A program made the position numbers and the translations under genes. A stretch of 62,495 nucleotides of DNA from Lachnospiraceae bacterium UBA7050 (lineage in GTDB: Bacteria > Bacillota > Clostridia > Lachnospirales > Lachnospiraceae), in the NCBI GenBank assembly GCA_002493905.1, contig DLAJ01000011.1, forward strand, positions 1-62,495, written 5' to 3'. The notes under the pieces were generated by a model. The model saw only the letters and a list, made by a program, of their open reading frames with translations, was not told the DNA's origin and made no database searches. Below, piece by piece: positions 25,264 to 33,362 of the stretch; position 1 is the stretch's first letter, and every line of letters starts with the position of its first letter.

Positions 25264-25431
25264 GGACAGATTTATGAGGAAGCGGCTTTCATTGCCTACT
25301 ATATGCACTGGAGTCATGATGAGATCATGGCAATGAGTCATTTGGACAGAAAACGCTGGTGCAGCGAAATATCCAAGATCAACCGGTCGCTGAACGACGA
25401 GCCGGAAAATGTGTTTGCGGCCGGCGGGTAA
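25225..25431 (+). CDS. DUF6760-like extension, probably expressed as -1 frameshift fusion
   Basis: The frame encodes ITAYPAGQIYEEAAFIAYYM followed by HWSHDEIMAMSHLDRKRWC, which resembles the small DUF6760-type proteins of CIS loci. No ATG, GTG or TTG lies near the conserved beginning: the position matching the usual initiator Met is ATA (25246-25248), overlapping the TAA of the upstream gene. A TTG at 25198 is far inside the upstream gene with no fitting ribosome site. A -1 slip at 25225-25231 joins it in frame to the 24872 gene. The alternative is rare ATA initiation by stop-start coupling (ATAA). Confidence 0.75.
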   Translation, partial: KFYECRAITAYPAGQIYEEAAFIAYYMHWSHDEIMAMSHLDRKRWCSEISKINRSLNDEPENVFAAGG

Positions 25432-25545
25432 ATGGGATTGAATGCAGCTGAGGAATATTGCAGCAAGTAAGTGGGAATGGATGTGGCTGAGGAATACTGC
25501 AGCAGGTAAATGGGACCGGATGCGGCGGCGGGGAACTGCGGGAGG
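25429..25545 (+). repeat. three tandem 39-bp units beginning at a stop codon
   Basis: Units begin at 25429, 25468 and 25507, each starting TAA(A/G)TGGGA. The first two differ at few positions; the third is more diverged. Because 39 is a multiple of three, each unit has the stop codon in the same frame followed by an ATG/GTG and 12 codons (MGLNAAEEYCSK, VGMDVAEEYCSR, MGPDAAAGNCGR). It lies between the DUF6760-like frame and the second tube gene. Confidence 0.8.
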
Positions 25546-25589
25546 CTGAATTTCCGGGAGACATAAAACTGCGGGCGGGGAGGCGCGGC

Positions 25590-26066
25590 ATGGCGGAACA
25601 AAAGAAAGAGTACATTCAGGAGCAGTATGCGTCAGATTTTCGTTTTCTGGTCATGGCGGGACAGGCGCCCGGCAGGAGAGAAGAGATTACAAAAGATCAG
25701 CGGATGCGCTTTTCCAAGGTGTCGGGGCTGGAATCAACAATGGAGTATGAGGAGCTTATGGAAGGTGGAAATAACGAGGCCCCGCACATTTTGACGATAC
25801 CGCATAAAAAGCATGCGCCGCTCGTGCTGGAGCACGGAATCATGCCGGCGGAAAGCCGGTTTGCCAAATTAAAACCCGGCATGCGGCTTGGCACATGGCT
25901 CACCATTATTCTGCTGAGCGCAAAAGGAGAACTGACCCAAAGGCGTTTCTGGATCACGGACGGTATCGTTACAAAGCGGGAGGTTGGGAATCTGGATGCA
26001 ATGGGGAACTCCATATTGGTTGAACGGTTTGAGATCATGCACGACGGGATTCATTATTCGAGTTAG
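25590..26066 (+). CDS. second tube protein / tube initiator (Afp5/Pvc5-like)
   Basis: A gp19-family tube paralogue of 158 residues: YASDFRFLVMAGQAPGRREE leads to FSKVSGLESTMEYEELMEGG and ends ILVERFEIMHDGIHYSS. In Afp and PVC the equivalent protein forms the first ring joining tube to the spike. ATG 25590 has a GGGGAGG ribosome site. Presence of separate Afp1- and Afp5-like tubes is typical of extracellular-type CIS and differs from simple phage tails. Confidence 0.9.
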   Translation: MAEQKKEYIQEQYASDFRFLVMAGQAPGRREEITKDQRMRFSKVSGLESTMEYEELMEGGNNEAPHILTIPHKKHAPLVLEHGIMPAESRFAKLKPGMRLGTWLTIILLSAKGELTQRRFWITDGIVTKREVGNLDAMGNSILVERFEIMHDGIHYSS

Positions 26067-26148
26067 GAAGCGGAACACGAATGAAAGACGCCGGTGATAT
26101 ATGTGAGGTTTCTTTGAAGAGGGAAGCAGGAACCATTCAGCGGTCAGC

Positions 26149-26172
26149 GTGACAGTGAAGCCGAAGGCTGAA
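26149..26172. repeat. dispersed structured repeat, copy A
   Basis: GTGACAGTGAAGCCGAAGGC plus TGAA, identical over 24 bases to the copy at 53333 and nearly so to 55944. AGCC-GAA-GGCT forms the inner stem; the outer arm is degenerate in this copy. Lies in the gap between the second tube and the coiled-coil gene. Confidence 0.7.
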
Positions 26173-26188
26173 TTGCTGTGGGAAGTGC

Positions 26189-27109
26189 ATGATGAAGGAA
26201 AGGCAGGCAGGGGGGGCGGGAATCGGAATGTCTGTTGAGATGAGGCATACTGGTTTTCAGACCGGAGAGATCGAGCGGGTATTTGCTGAAAAGCTGATCA
26301 GCCGCGGCGCGGCGGCATTTGCAGAACGCCGGACAAAGCGCATGGAGAAAGGTCCGGCAGCGCGCGTAAAAAAGCGGACGGAGGACGGACCTGCGGCAGG
26401 CATCCGTGTCCGGCATGGAGAAGAGTTTGTAAAACGGATACAGAACAGGGGCGGAGCATTGTTTGCGGCACATATTCTTAATCGGAGTCCGTCCTTTGAG
26501 GCGGGCGGCTTTCGTGGAACAGTGCTAGTTCATAAGAAGGAACCGCCTTTCCATAAAAATATGAACAATGTTCAAGAAATATTCATGCAGTTCCGTACAG
26601 CGTGGAATCAAAGCTTCCTCTCGGAACAGAAACGCCTGATCTGTCAGAATGCGCTTGCACAGAGCATTGCTGAACGCCTGACGCGGTATGTAAAGCCCGT
26701 GAAAGTGTGGCATGGACAGCTTCCTGTGGAAAAAGAACTGACGGTGTTTAGGGATATCGCTTCGATTTTTGTCAATCGCGGAAGTCGACCTGATCTGGCA
26801 AAAAAGGCGGAGCGCGATCTTGTCAAAATATTAAGCAGGGAGTTTTTTGAGCATACCCCGGACAGTCGGGCGCATGAGCAGAACGTATTACAGAGAAAAA
26901 ATGTGCAAGAAGAGCTGGTTCTGACAAAGCGTACGCTTGCGACGCTTGAAGAACAGGTGAAGCAGCAGAAAACGCTTCTGATTGAGCTGAACCGGAAACT
27001 AGAATCCGCAGCAAGACCGGCGGAATGGAATGCCGGAATGCTTACCGGGGAAGTCATGAAACGCATGGAAAAGGAGATGCATCTGGAGCGTCTGCGCAAA
27101 GGCTTGTAG
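26189..27109 (+). CDS. CIS-locus protein with C-terminal coiled coil, unknown
   Basis: A 306-residue protein that I cannot place in a family. The first 110 residues are basic and low in hydrophobic patches (RGAAAFAERRTKRMEKGPAA). Residues about 120-225 look helical. Residues 235-275 form a clear coiled coil (VQEELVLTKRTLATLEEQVK, QQKTLLIELNRKLES). It lies directly after the second tube and before the LysM protein. Since no long tape measure is found in the locus, this helical protein is one candidate for a short ruler or tube-loading factor; this is inference. An ATG at 26228 (MSVEMRHTGFQ) after a GGGGGGCGGG tract is an alternative start. Confidence 0.7.
   Translation: MMKERQAGGAGIGMSVEMRHTGFQTGEIERVFAEKLISRGAAAFAERRTKRMEKGPAARVKKRTEDGPAAGIRVRHGEEFVKRIQNRGGALFAAHILNRSPSFEAGGFRGTVLVHKKEPPFHKNMNNVQEIFMQFRTAWNQSFLSEQKRLICQNALAQSIAERLTRYVKPVKVWHGQLPVEKELTVFRDIASIFVNRGSRPDLAKKAERDLVKILSREFFEHTPDSRAHEQNVLQRKNVQEELVLTKRTLATLEEQVKQQKTLLIELNRKLESAARPAEWNAGMLTGEVMKRMEKEMHLERLRKGL
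26561..26575. repeat. TTGAAC-N3-GTTCAA palindrome, copy 2 (one mismatch)
   Basis: ATGAACAATGTTCAA inside the coiled-coil protein gene; the first base differs from the consensus. Confidence 0.6.
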
Positions 27110-27188
27110 ACGGGCGGAGCCGGTTACGAATTTGCATGGTCTGGGCGTGAAGAAGCGGAAAACAACAGGAGAAAGGCAGGCGGGGCAG

Positions 27189-27833
27189 ATGGCGGAGAAG
27201 GCGGTTCTGGAGGTGGAAGGCAGTTCGGAGGACGATTGGATTGAGGTGATGTTTAACCCTGAATCGTATCAGCTTTCCCAAACCGCTTCCTACAGTGAAA
27301 AGAAGATACCGGGACTTGACGGTCCGGTCAGTCAGTTTATCGCAGGGGAGAGCATGACGCTTGATATGACATTATTTTTTGATACTTATGAGCCGCCGAC
27401 ACTGGAAAAGGGAGAGGGCGGGACGGATGTGGCAGAAAAAGTGTCGAAGCTGACGCAGTTAATGAAGATTGACGGCTCTCTTCACCGACCGCCGGGCGTC
27501 ACCTTTTGCTGGGGAAAGGTGAAATTTTACGGAGTTGTCACCAGCGTAAAAGCAAGCTATACCATGTTTCTTTCGGACGGAACGCCCGTGCGTGCAAAAG
27601 CGGATATTTCGTTAAAATCATTGTTTAATGCGGATGAAAGCCAAAGAGAGGAGCCGTTGGAATCGCCGGACCGCACGAAAGTGCGCATCCTGAGGGAGAA
27701 CGAGCAGCTTTGGCAGTATGCTTTTCAGGAATATGGAGATGTGGAGCGGTGGCGTGAGATTGCGGTACAAAATGGAATTGATAATCCGCTTCTGGCGGAG
27801 ACTGGTATGGTACTGACGCTTCCGGCACTGTAA
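27189..27833 (+). CDS. LysM-domain tube/spike connector (Afp7/Pvc7-like)
   Basis: Predicted to bind the inner baseplate hub below the tube. The N-terminus EVMFNPESYQLSQTASYSEK is the conserved opening of Afp7-like proteins (FNPxxY), with FIAGESMTLDMTLFFDTYEP following. A LysM-like motif closes the protein (WQYAFQEYGDVERWREIAVQ, then NGIDNPLLAETGMVLTLPAL). The 214 residues from ATG 27189 fit. The frame continues upstream to a TTG at 27132, but GGCGGGG before 27189 and the family N-terminus favour 27189. Confidence 0.9.
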   Translation: MAEKAVLEVEGSSEDDWIEVMFNPESYQLSQTASYSEKKIPGLDGPVSQFIAGESMTLDMTLFFDTYEPPTLEKGEGGTDVAEKVSKLTQLMKIDGSLHRPPGVTFCWGKVKFYGVVTSVKASYTMFLSDGTPVRAKADISLKSLFNADESQREEPLESPDRTKVRILRENEQLWQYAFQEYGDVERWREIAVQNGIDNPLLAETGMVLTLPAL

Positions 27834-27868
27834 GGAGTGCGGGTGAAGACCGCGGTACTTGGAAGGCG

Positions 27869-27968
27869 GCAAAACGGGAAGCAGGGGGACCGGTATCGGA
27901 AAAACTGCAAAACGGGAAGCAGGGGGACCGGTATTGGAAAAACTGCAAAACGGAAAGCGGGGAGCGAT
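27869..27968 (+). repeat. tandem 38-bp units before the spike-hub gene
   Basis: About two and a half units of TGCAAAACGGGAAGCAGGGG plus GACCGGTAT(C/T)GGAAAAAC occur head to tail between the LysM gene and ATG 27969. A 38-base unit is not a multiple of three, so it is not protein-coding repetition although an open frame runs through it. Each unit holds a purine-rich GGGGG segment resembling a ribosome site. Confidence 0.75.
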
Positions 27969-29186
27969 ATGGCAGCGGACGGAACAGGAAAGGGAAAGAC
28001 AAACGGAGACGAAACGGATCTGCTTACTGCAGGATTCTGTATGGATGAGCTGCGCGAATCTTATCAGCAGTATCTGGTTCCGGCCGCAAAAATCCTGATC
28101 GGGAAAGAGGCAGAGGAGCTGGTGCAGGCGACCGGGGTGCGGTTAGAAAGTCTCCGTGTTTCCCTGAATCTGGATTCCGCAGCGAGCGCAGAATTCAGTG
28201 TAAGCGATATCTGGGATGGCAGTCAGAGCGCGGTCAGGCAGAATGTAAAGAGTACGCTTGTGTGCGGCGCGATGGTTCAGATTATGTTAGGGTACGGTTC
28301 GGAGCTGACCGACGTGTTTCATGGCTTTATTTATGAGACGAGTATCCAGTTTTCGGATATGCCGCTTTTGCAGGTAACTGCCATGGATGTCAAACGGCTG
28401 ATGGCGGATAATGTGCAGATGGATAAAGTATGGACGGGACAGACGCGTGCCGGTATTTTTTCGGCGCTGATGGAGCAGTATGCGGTATTTGGGTTAAACG
28501 CGTCTGTGGAAGAAAGAGAGGGGCAGAGCGACGAAGAACAGGAAAAAATGGAAAATTTTGTTCAGCGCGGCAGCGATTTCAGTTTAGTCAGGCGGCTGTG
28601 CAGGGAAGGCGGACTTCGTTTTGTTGTATATGGACATACGGCAAAGCTGACTGCGGACAAAGAGGAAGACCCCGTTCTGACGCTTGTCTGGGGAAAGGAT
28701 CTTCTGTCGTTTGCGCAGACCATGCGATATGTGAACGTGAAAATTGAAGTGCGGGGAACGGTCAAAAAGCCGACGCAGAGACAGCCGGATCAGGGGGGGA
28801 CGGAAGGGGATGCACAGAGTGATCGAGATTGTGATAAAAAAGACAGCTCCGTAATCGTCCTGACAGAGACGGTCTGCTCGGCCGGAGTAGAAGAAACCGG
28901 TATTCCGACGGCGGATAAAGTCATTGAAATCACGAATCTGAAAGGGGAAGATGAGGCGGCGGTGCGGCTTGCAGACGAGGTGGACAGCGTGAAAGAGTCG
29001 ATGTATTCCGGAAGAGGAAGCTGCATCGGGATGCCGGTCCTGATACCGGGACGATATATCGGGATCGACGGGATCGACGCGGATAGTAATGGCAGTTATT
29101 TTCTCAAGTCCGTCAATCATATGTTTGGAGCGGACGGTTTTACGACGGAGTTCACGCTTGAAGGGAAAAAAGAAGAAAGCCAATGA
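27969..29186 (+). CDS. spike hub protein (gpD/gp27-like; N-terminal half of VgrG/Afp8)
   Basis: Forms the trimeric hub that joins tube and spike. The 405 residues show the gpD-like fold signals: LRVSLNLDSAASAEFSVSDI, MVQIMLGYGSELTDVFHGFI, the small-domain FVQRGSDFSLVRRLCREGGL, and a C-terminal PVLIPGRYIGIDGIDADSNG. In Afp8 and VgrG this module is fused to the gp5-like spike; here the spike is a separate gene 18 bases downstream. Start at ATG 27969 is after GGGGAG; the frame upstream consists of the 38-bp repeats and is probably untranslated. Confidence 0.88.
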   Translation: MAADGTGKGKTNGDETDLLTAGFCMDELRESYQQYLVPAAKILIGKEAEELVQATGVRLESLRVSLNLDSAASAEFSVSDIWDGSQSAVRQNVKSTLVCGAMVQIMLGYGSELTDVFHGFIYETSIQFSDMPLLQVTAMDVKRLMADNVQMDKVWTGQTRAGIFSALMEQYAVFGLNASVEEREGQSDEEQEKMENFVQRGSDFSLVRRLCREGGLRFVVYGHTAKLTADKEEDPVLTLVWGKDLLSFAQTMRYVNVKIEVRGTVKKPTQRQPDQGGTEGDAQSDRDCDKKDSSVIVLTETVCSAGVEETGIPTADKVIEITNLKGEDEAAVRLADEVDSVKESMYSGRGSCIGMPVLIPGRYIGIDGIDADSNGSYFLKSVNHMFGADGFTTEFTLEGKKEESQ

Positions 29187-29204
29187 TGCAGAGAGGAGCG
29201 CAGC

Positions 29205-29984
29205 GTGTATATGAGCTTTTTTGATGAATTATATGCGAAGGGCGGGGAGGAGAACAGGGAGCTGATACCGGGAATCCTGCTCGGAGAGGTCAAAGAAAAT
29301 TGGGACAGCGGACATCCGGGCATGGTAAAGGTGAAGCTTCTGCTCGGCACAGACACGAAGGACGAGCTGGACTGGATGCCGGTGGCATCATCTTATGCGG
29401 GTGACGGATATGGCATCTATATGCTTCCTGAAATCGGCTCTCTGGTGGTCGTCGCTTTTTATATGGGCCATCCGCAGAGCCCTTATGTAATCGGCAGTCT
29501 CTATAGCGACAGCCATGTGCTTCCGCCGGAGGCGGCGGACGAGAATAATATCGTCAAAATGCTTTATACCAAGGGAGGCAACTGTATTCTTATCCGGGAC
29601 GGTAAGGAGAACGGATCGATCACGGTCAAAACAAAGCTGGCGCATACGATTGAGCTGGATGACGAAAATCACAGAATTTCCATACAGGACGCCGAGGGAA
29701 AAAATGTCATTGAACTGGATACGGAGGGCGGTGCCCTGACATTCCATGCGGAAAAGAAAATAGTATTTCGGGTTGGGGACCAAGAGATGCTTACGCTGGA
29801 TGCGGAAAAGGACGAGGCGTGCCTTACTGCAGGAAGTATCTGTGCGGAGGCAGAACAGAAGCTTAAGCTGAAAGGACAAAACACCACACTGGAGGGCAGC
29901 AGCACGGGCATTAAAGGGCAGAGCATCAAAGCCGAGGCGCAGACGGCCCTGGAACTTACCGGAACGCCCTTGAAACTGAATTAA
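29205..29984 (+). CDS. spike protein with OB-fold and beta-helix (gpV/gp5-like)
   Basis: Second half of the VgrG-like spike as its own gene (259 residues). An N-terminal OB fold (LGEVKENWDSGHPGMVKVKL, LDWMPVASSYAGDGYGIYML, and GSLVVVAFYMGHPQSPYVIG) is followed by repetitive strands from about residue 130 (ITVKTKLAHTIELDDENHRI onward) typical of the needle-like triple beta-helix. The PAAR-like protein at 43160 probably caps it. The GTG at 29205 lies 6 bases after AGAGGAG; ATG 29211 is the alternative. Confidence 0.9.
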   Translation: MYMSFFDELYAKGGEENRELIPGILLGEVKENWDSGHPGMVKVKLLLGTDTKDELDWMPVASSYAGDGYGIYMLPEIGSLVVVAFYMGHPQSPYVIGSLYSDSHVLPPEAADENNIVKMLYTKGGNCILIRDGKENGSITVKTKLAHTIELDDENHRISIQDAEGKNVIELDTEGGALTFHAEKKIVFRVGDQEMLTLDAEKDEACLTAGSICAEAEQKLKLKGQNTTLEGSSTGIKGQSIKAEAQTALELTGTPLKLN

Positions 29985-30020
29985 AAAAACGATTCCGCCC
30001 TGTGCGGTCAGGAAAAGGAA

Positions 30021-30079
30021 TGATCGGAGGAAATGCGGATGAAGGTACGAAATACGGATGAACGGAGAAAATACGGATG
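30021..30079 (+). repeat. three tandem 19-bp units over the gp25 start region
   Basis: Units of the type AAATACGGATGAACGGAGA are repeated about three times, ending at the ATG (30077) of the gp25-like gene. Each unit contains an ATG and a purine-rich CGGAG, so the ribosome-site/start module is itself duplicated. Confidence 0.7.
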
Positions 30080-30487
30080 AACGGAGCTTATGAGGCGGAT
30101 TTTATGGGCTGCGGTATTTCTTTTCCGCCGCGCGTCGATGCAGTTACGGGCAGAATGCAGATGTGTTCAAAGGAAGAAGATATCGAGGAAGCAGTGCGGA
30201 TTATTTTGTTTACGGGAAAAGGGGAGCGGGCTATGCGGCCGGAGTTTGGGTGCGGAATCCGTAAATATGCATTTTCTTCTATGAGCATGATTGACCAAAA
30301 AGGAATGGAGGAAGAGATCAGGGCGGCGCTTGTCCGATTTGAGCCGCGCATTACCAAAGTGGAGGTTTCGGTGGACTGTGGGCGTATCGGCGGGGGAAGG
30401 GCTGAGATCCGGGTCAGTTATGTTGTGCGTTCGACCAATAACCCGTATAATCTGGTGTTTCCATATTACAGAAACGAAGGAATATAA
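30077..30487 (+). CDS. gp25-like baseplate wedge protein (Afp9/Pvc9)
   Basis: Small baseplate protein (136 residues) that starts sheath assembly. It is lysozyme-like in fold but not an enzyme. The family signature is plain: EEAVRIILFTGKGERAMRPE followed by FGCGIRKYAFSSM (the gp25 EPR-type core), then VEVSVDCGRIGGGRAEIRVS and YVVRSTNNPYNLVFPYY. The start region is preceded by duplicated 19-bp units. Confidence 0.94.
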   Translation: MNGAYEADFMGCGISFPPRVDAVTGRMQMCSKEEDIEEAVRIILFTGKGERAMRPEFGCGIRKYAFSSMSMIDQKGMEEEIRAALVRFEPRITKVEVSVDCGRIGGGRAEIRVSYVVRSTNNPYNLVFPYYRNEGI

Positions 30488-30582
30488 GAAGGAAGCGGGA
30501 AGCGGTACAAGGGCGTTTTTTACATACGGAATGCTGATGACAGGCATAAATCCGCATGTTCAGAAGGGAGCATGGATATCAG

Positions 30583-33315
30583 ATGGAGTATGAGGCGGCT
30601 TCGGATCAAAAACAAACGGAAGAAGCAGACAGGGAAGAGCTGCTTGAGCGGATTGCACGGCTTGCCGGATCTTATACGCCGGAATGGCGGTTTGACCGTG
30701 AGAATCCCGATGCCGGAACGGCGCTGGCACTGCTGTTTGCAGAAATGTTTGTCGGGACGATACGGCGCTATGCGCAGATTCCGGATAAGCACCGTTCAGC
30801 TTTTTTTGAACAGATCGGACTGGACATAAGGCCGGCGCAGACGGCGAAGGGCTATGTGACGTTCGGGCTTTCCAGCGACGAACACGGAGGCACATTTTTA
30901 CGGAAAGGCGTTACCATGTGGGGCGCATCCGGCATGACGCAGGAAATCGCATACAGAACGACGGAGGCGCTTTATGTGACGCCCGCAGCGCTGACCAGCG
31001 TGCTGTTTGTAGACGGGGAACGGGATTATTTTGCCTTAAAAGACCGCAGCAGATGTTTTGCTCCCTTTGCGGCAGAAGAGAAAAATTTGCAGGAGCATGT
31101 GTTCTATCTCTGTAGGAACGATGTGCTTTCCGTGTCCGGCGGTGCCGGGATCTTGCTTTCTCTCGAACCATATGATTCGGTGGAATCGGGCGGCATACCG
31201 GCATGGATGCTTGACAGGGAAGCATGCTCTTTTTTCTATTCATCGGAGGGCGGCTTTACGGAGTACGGGGAACGGCATGTGGAAGAGGGAAGATTGGTTC
31301 TCTGTCGGGAAGAAGATTCAGCCTGCGCGGCACGCATGACGGTATCCGGTAAGGAGGGATACTGGATTGGCTGCCGTTACAACAAACCGTGGCTGGAACC
31401 GGCCTTTTCGGTAAAAGAAATCAAGGTTGCTTCCCGTCGGGAGAACGGACTGCCGGATTTTATCTGGAATCAGACCGGGGAGCAGGAGAATGCGCGTTTC
31501 CTTCCGTTTGGTGAAAGTCCGCTTCCTTTTGCGGAGTGTTATTTTGCATCTGCGGAGGCGCTTGGCAAGCCGGGTGCGTGTGTGACGGTATCATTTTGGG
31601 TGGATTATGAGAAGCTTCCGTTTGATCACAGCTATAAGCCGGACAGGCGCTGGAAAATGCTTATGAAACGTGCGGATTTTGCGCCGGACCCGGAGTATGA
31701 CATCACGGTGGAGCAGGTTGTCTGGGAATATTATAACGGGGCGGGATGGAGCAGGCTCGCTGTCGGTAAGAAATGGGAGATGCTGTTTGACGGGACGGGA
31801 GCGAGGGCGGGGCAGGAGGTGCGTATGAGTTTTGTCTGTCCGCAGGACGCAGCGCTTTTATCATGGCACGCGGCGCCTACCCGTTATCTGCGGGTGCGTG
31901 TGCTCAAAATGAAAAATCTTTATCAGCCAAAGGGCTCTTATATTGTTCCGGTTATCGGCGGAGTACACATTTCTTTTGATTATGAGGACGGAGGAAGGGT
32001 GCCGGAGCTTGTCTCGGTGCTGAACAACCGCGACAGTCGGCTTTACGAAACGGTAAAAAGGGGCGGGGAGCATGAAATTTGGACATTGTTCAAGAACAGG
32101 GAGGAAAAGTGCCCGACTTTGTATTTCGGATTTAACAGACCGCTCCGGAACGGACCGCTGCGTATCTTGTTTACGCTGCAGGAGGAATTTCCCGGTGTCC
32201 TGCCCTACCTGAAATTTTCTTATTCATGTACACCGGAGCATTCGGGCGTGCACGAATGCTCCGGCGCTCACAAATTTGCATCGCTTTCGGTGGTGGACGA
32301 AACGGAGAATTTCAAAAAAAATGGAGCGCTGACCTTCTATGGAAAAGAGGATTTTTCACAGTGTTGTCTTTGCGGTGAGACGGCATACTGGCTGTGCATA
32401 CAGGATGTGAGCGGAATGCATCGTATATGGGAAAAACAGAATAAAATCCCACGGATTACGGGTATTTTTATGAATGCGGCCCGGGCGGAGGCGCTTCCTG
32501 AAGAGGCGGAGAAATATGGCGGTGCGGCGGGAAACCGGTCTCCGGGCGGGATTGACAGATTAAACGGTTCTTATGGATATGTGAACCGGGTGGCCAACCC
32601 GCTTCCGTTTCTGGGCGGCAGTGACGGAGAGGAAGGAATGCGGGCGTTACGGAGGGGCAGTGCAGCGCTGCGTCATGCGGGGCGCGCCGTAACAGCGTCG
32701 GATTTCGAGGCGCTTGCACGGGAAGCGTCTGCCTCGGTAAAGAAAGTGCGCTGTTTTGCTAACTGCGGCGGTGACGGGGAAGAGCAGCCGGGGGCAGTGA
32801 CGGTTGTTCTTCTTTTGAAGGAATTTCAGGACGGGCGCATGTATTTTGATGAGGTCCGTGCGCAGGTTATGCGCTATCTGGCCGGGAGGACGAGCGGGAA
32901 TCTCTTTTCTTCCGGGAGGCTGTTCGTGACGGAGCCGTTTTTTTTGGAGATGGACTGTGAAGTCAATGCGGTGATTTCCGGGCAGAGCAGTCCGTTTGAG
33001 GTGCAGGAGCAAATAGAAAAAAGCATGGAGCAGTTTCTTCACCCTTTAACAGGAAATTATGACGGGAGCGGATGGAATATCGGTATGGTGCCGAACGAGA
33101 CACAGATGACAAATGCGCTGAAAGGAATCCCGGGACTGTTGTATATTCAAAATCTGAGACTGGCCGCCTATCGGAATACAGGACATGAACGCGTGCGGAT
33201 TTCTTTGAATACGGCGGGGGAAGGGAGCTGCGGCGGTGACGGAAAATGTCCCGCGCGTTTCATGGTGCCGCTGCCGGGGAAATGTAAGATCGTGCTGCGG
33301 ACAGAGCAGGCGTAA
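30583..33315 (+). CDS. large baseplate protein, gp6/baseplate-J-like (Afp11/Pvc11)
   Basis: Wedge component of 910 residues. The N-terminus has YTPEWRFDRENPDAGTALAL LF-type sequence typical of Afp11 proteins (xxPEWRxxxxDPGxALxxLFA). The C-terminal third has the baseplate-J segments: LRHAGRAVTASDFEALAREA, VTVVLLLKEFQDGRMYFDEV, and FLHPLTGNYDGSGWNIGMVP. Length matches Afp11-type proteins. The ATG at 30583 is used; GGGAG lies 14 bases upstream, somewhat far, and a TTG at 30556 is in frame. Confidence 0.9.
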   Translation: MEYEAASDQKQTEEADREELLERIARLAGSYTPEWRFDRENPDAGTALALLFAEMFVGTIRRYAQIPDKHRSAFFEQIGLDIRPAQTAKGYVTFGLSSDEHGGTFLRKGVTMWGASGMTQEIAYRTTEALYVTPAALTSVLFVDGERDYFALKDRSRCFAPFAAEEKNLQEHVFYLCRNDVLSVSGGAGILLSLEPYDSVESGGIPAWMLDREACSFFYSSEGGFTEYGERHVEEGRLVLCREEDSACAARMTVSGKEGYWIGCRYNKPWLEPAFSVKEIKVASRRENGLPDFIWNQTGEQENARFLPFGESPLPFAECYFASAEALGKPGACVTVSFWVDYEKLPFDHSYKPDRRWKMLMKRADFAPDPEYDITVEQVVWEYYNGAGWSRLAVGKKWEMLFDGTGARAGQEVRMSFVCPQDAALLSWHAAPTRYLRVRVLKMKNLYQPKGSYIVPVIGGVHISFDYEDGGRVPELVSVLNNRDSRLYETVKRGGEHEIWTLFKNREEKCPTLYFGFNRPLRNGPLRILFTLQEEFPGVLPYLKFSYSCTPEHSGVHECSGAHKFASLSVVDETENFKKNGALTFYGKEDFSQCCLCGETAYWLCIQDVSGMHRIWEKQNKIPRITGIFMNAARAEALPEEAEKYGGAAGNRSPGGIDRLNGSYGYVNRVANPLPFLGGSDGEEGMRALRRGSAALRHAGRAVTASDFEALAREASASVKKVRCFANCGGDGEEQPGAVTVVLLLKEFQDGRMYFDEVRAQVMRYLAGRTSGNLFSSGRLFVTEPFFLEMDCEVNAVISGQSSPFEVQEQIEKSMEQFLHPLTGNYDGSGWNIGMVPNETQMTNALKGIPGLLYIQNLRLAAYRNTGHERVRISLNTAGEGSCGGDGKCPARFMVPLPGKCKIVLRTEQA
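32079..32093. repeat. TTGAAC-N3-GTTCAA palindrome, copy 3 (one mismatch)
   Basis: TTGGACATTGTTCAA inside the Afp11-like gene; one substitution in the left arm. Confidence 0.55.
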
Positions 33316-33362
33316 ATATCACAGTCCGGTCTTATTAAGAGCAGGAAGAGAGGGGGCGCGGT

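Noticed and set aside
25198..25431. Independent 77-residue gene starting at TTG 25198
   Set aside because: The first 16 codons lie inside the upstream chaperone gene and do not match the family; no ribosome site fits. Frameshift or ATA initiation explains the conserved part better.
25429..25545. Regularly spaced repeats as a possible CRISPR array
   Set aside because: The 39-bp units are directly adjacent with no spacers and encode aligned codons; they are tandem duplications.
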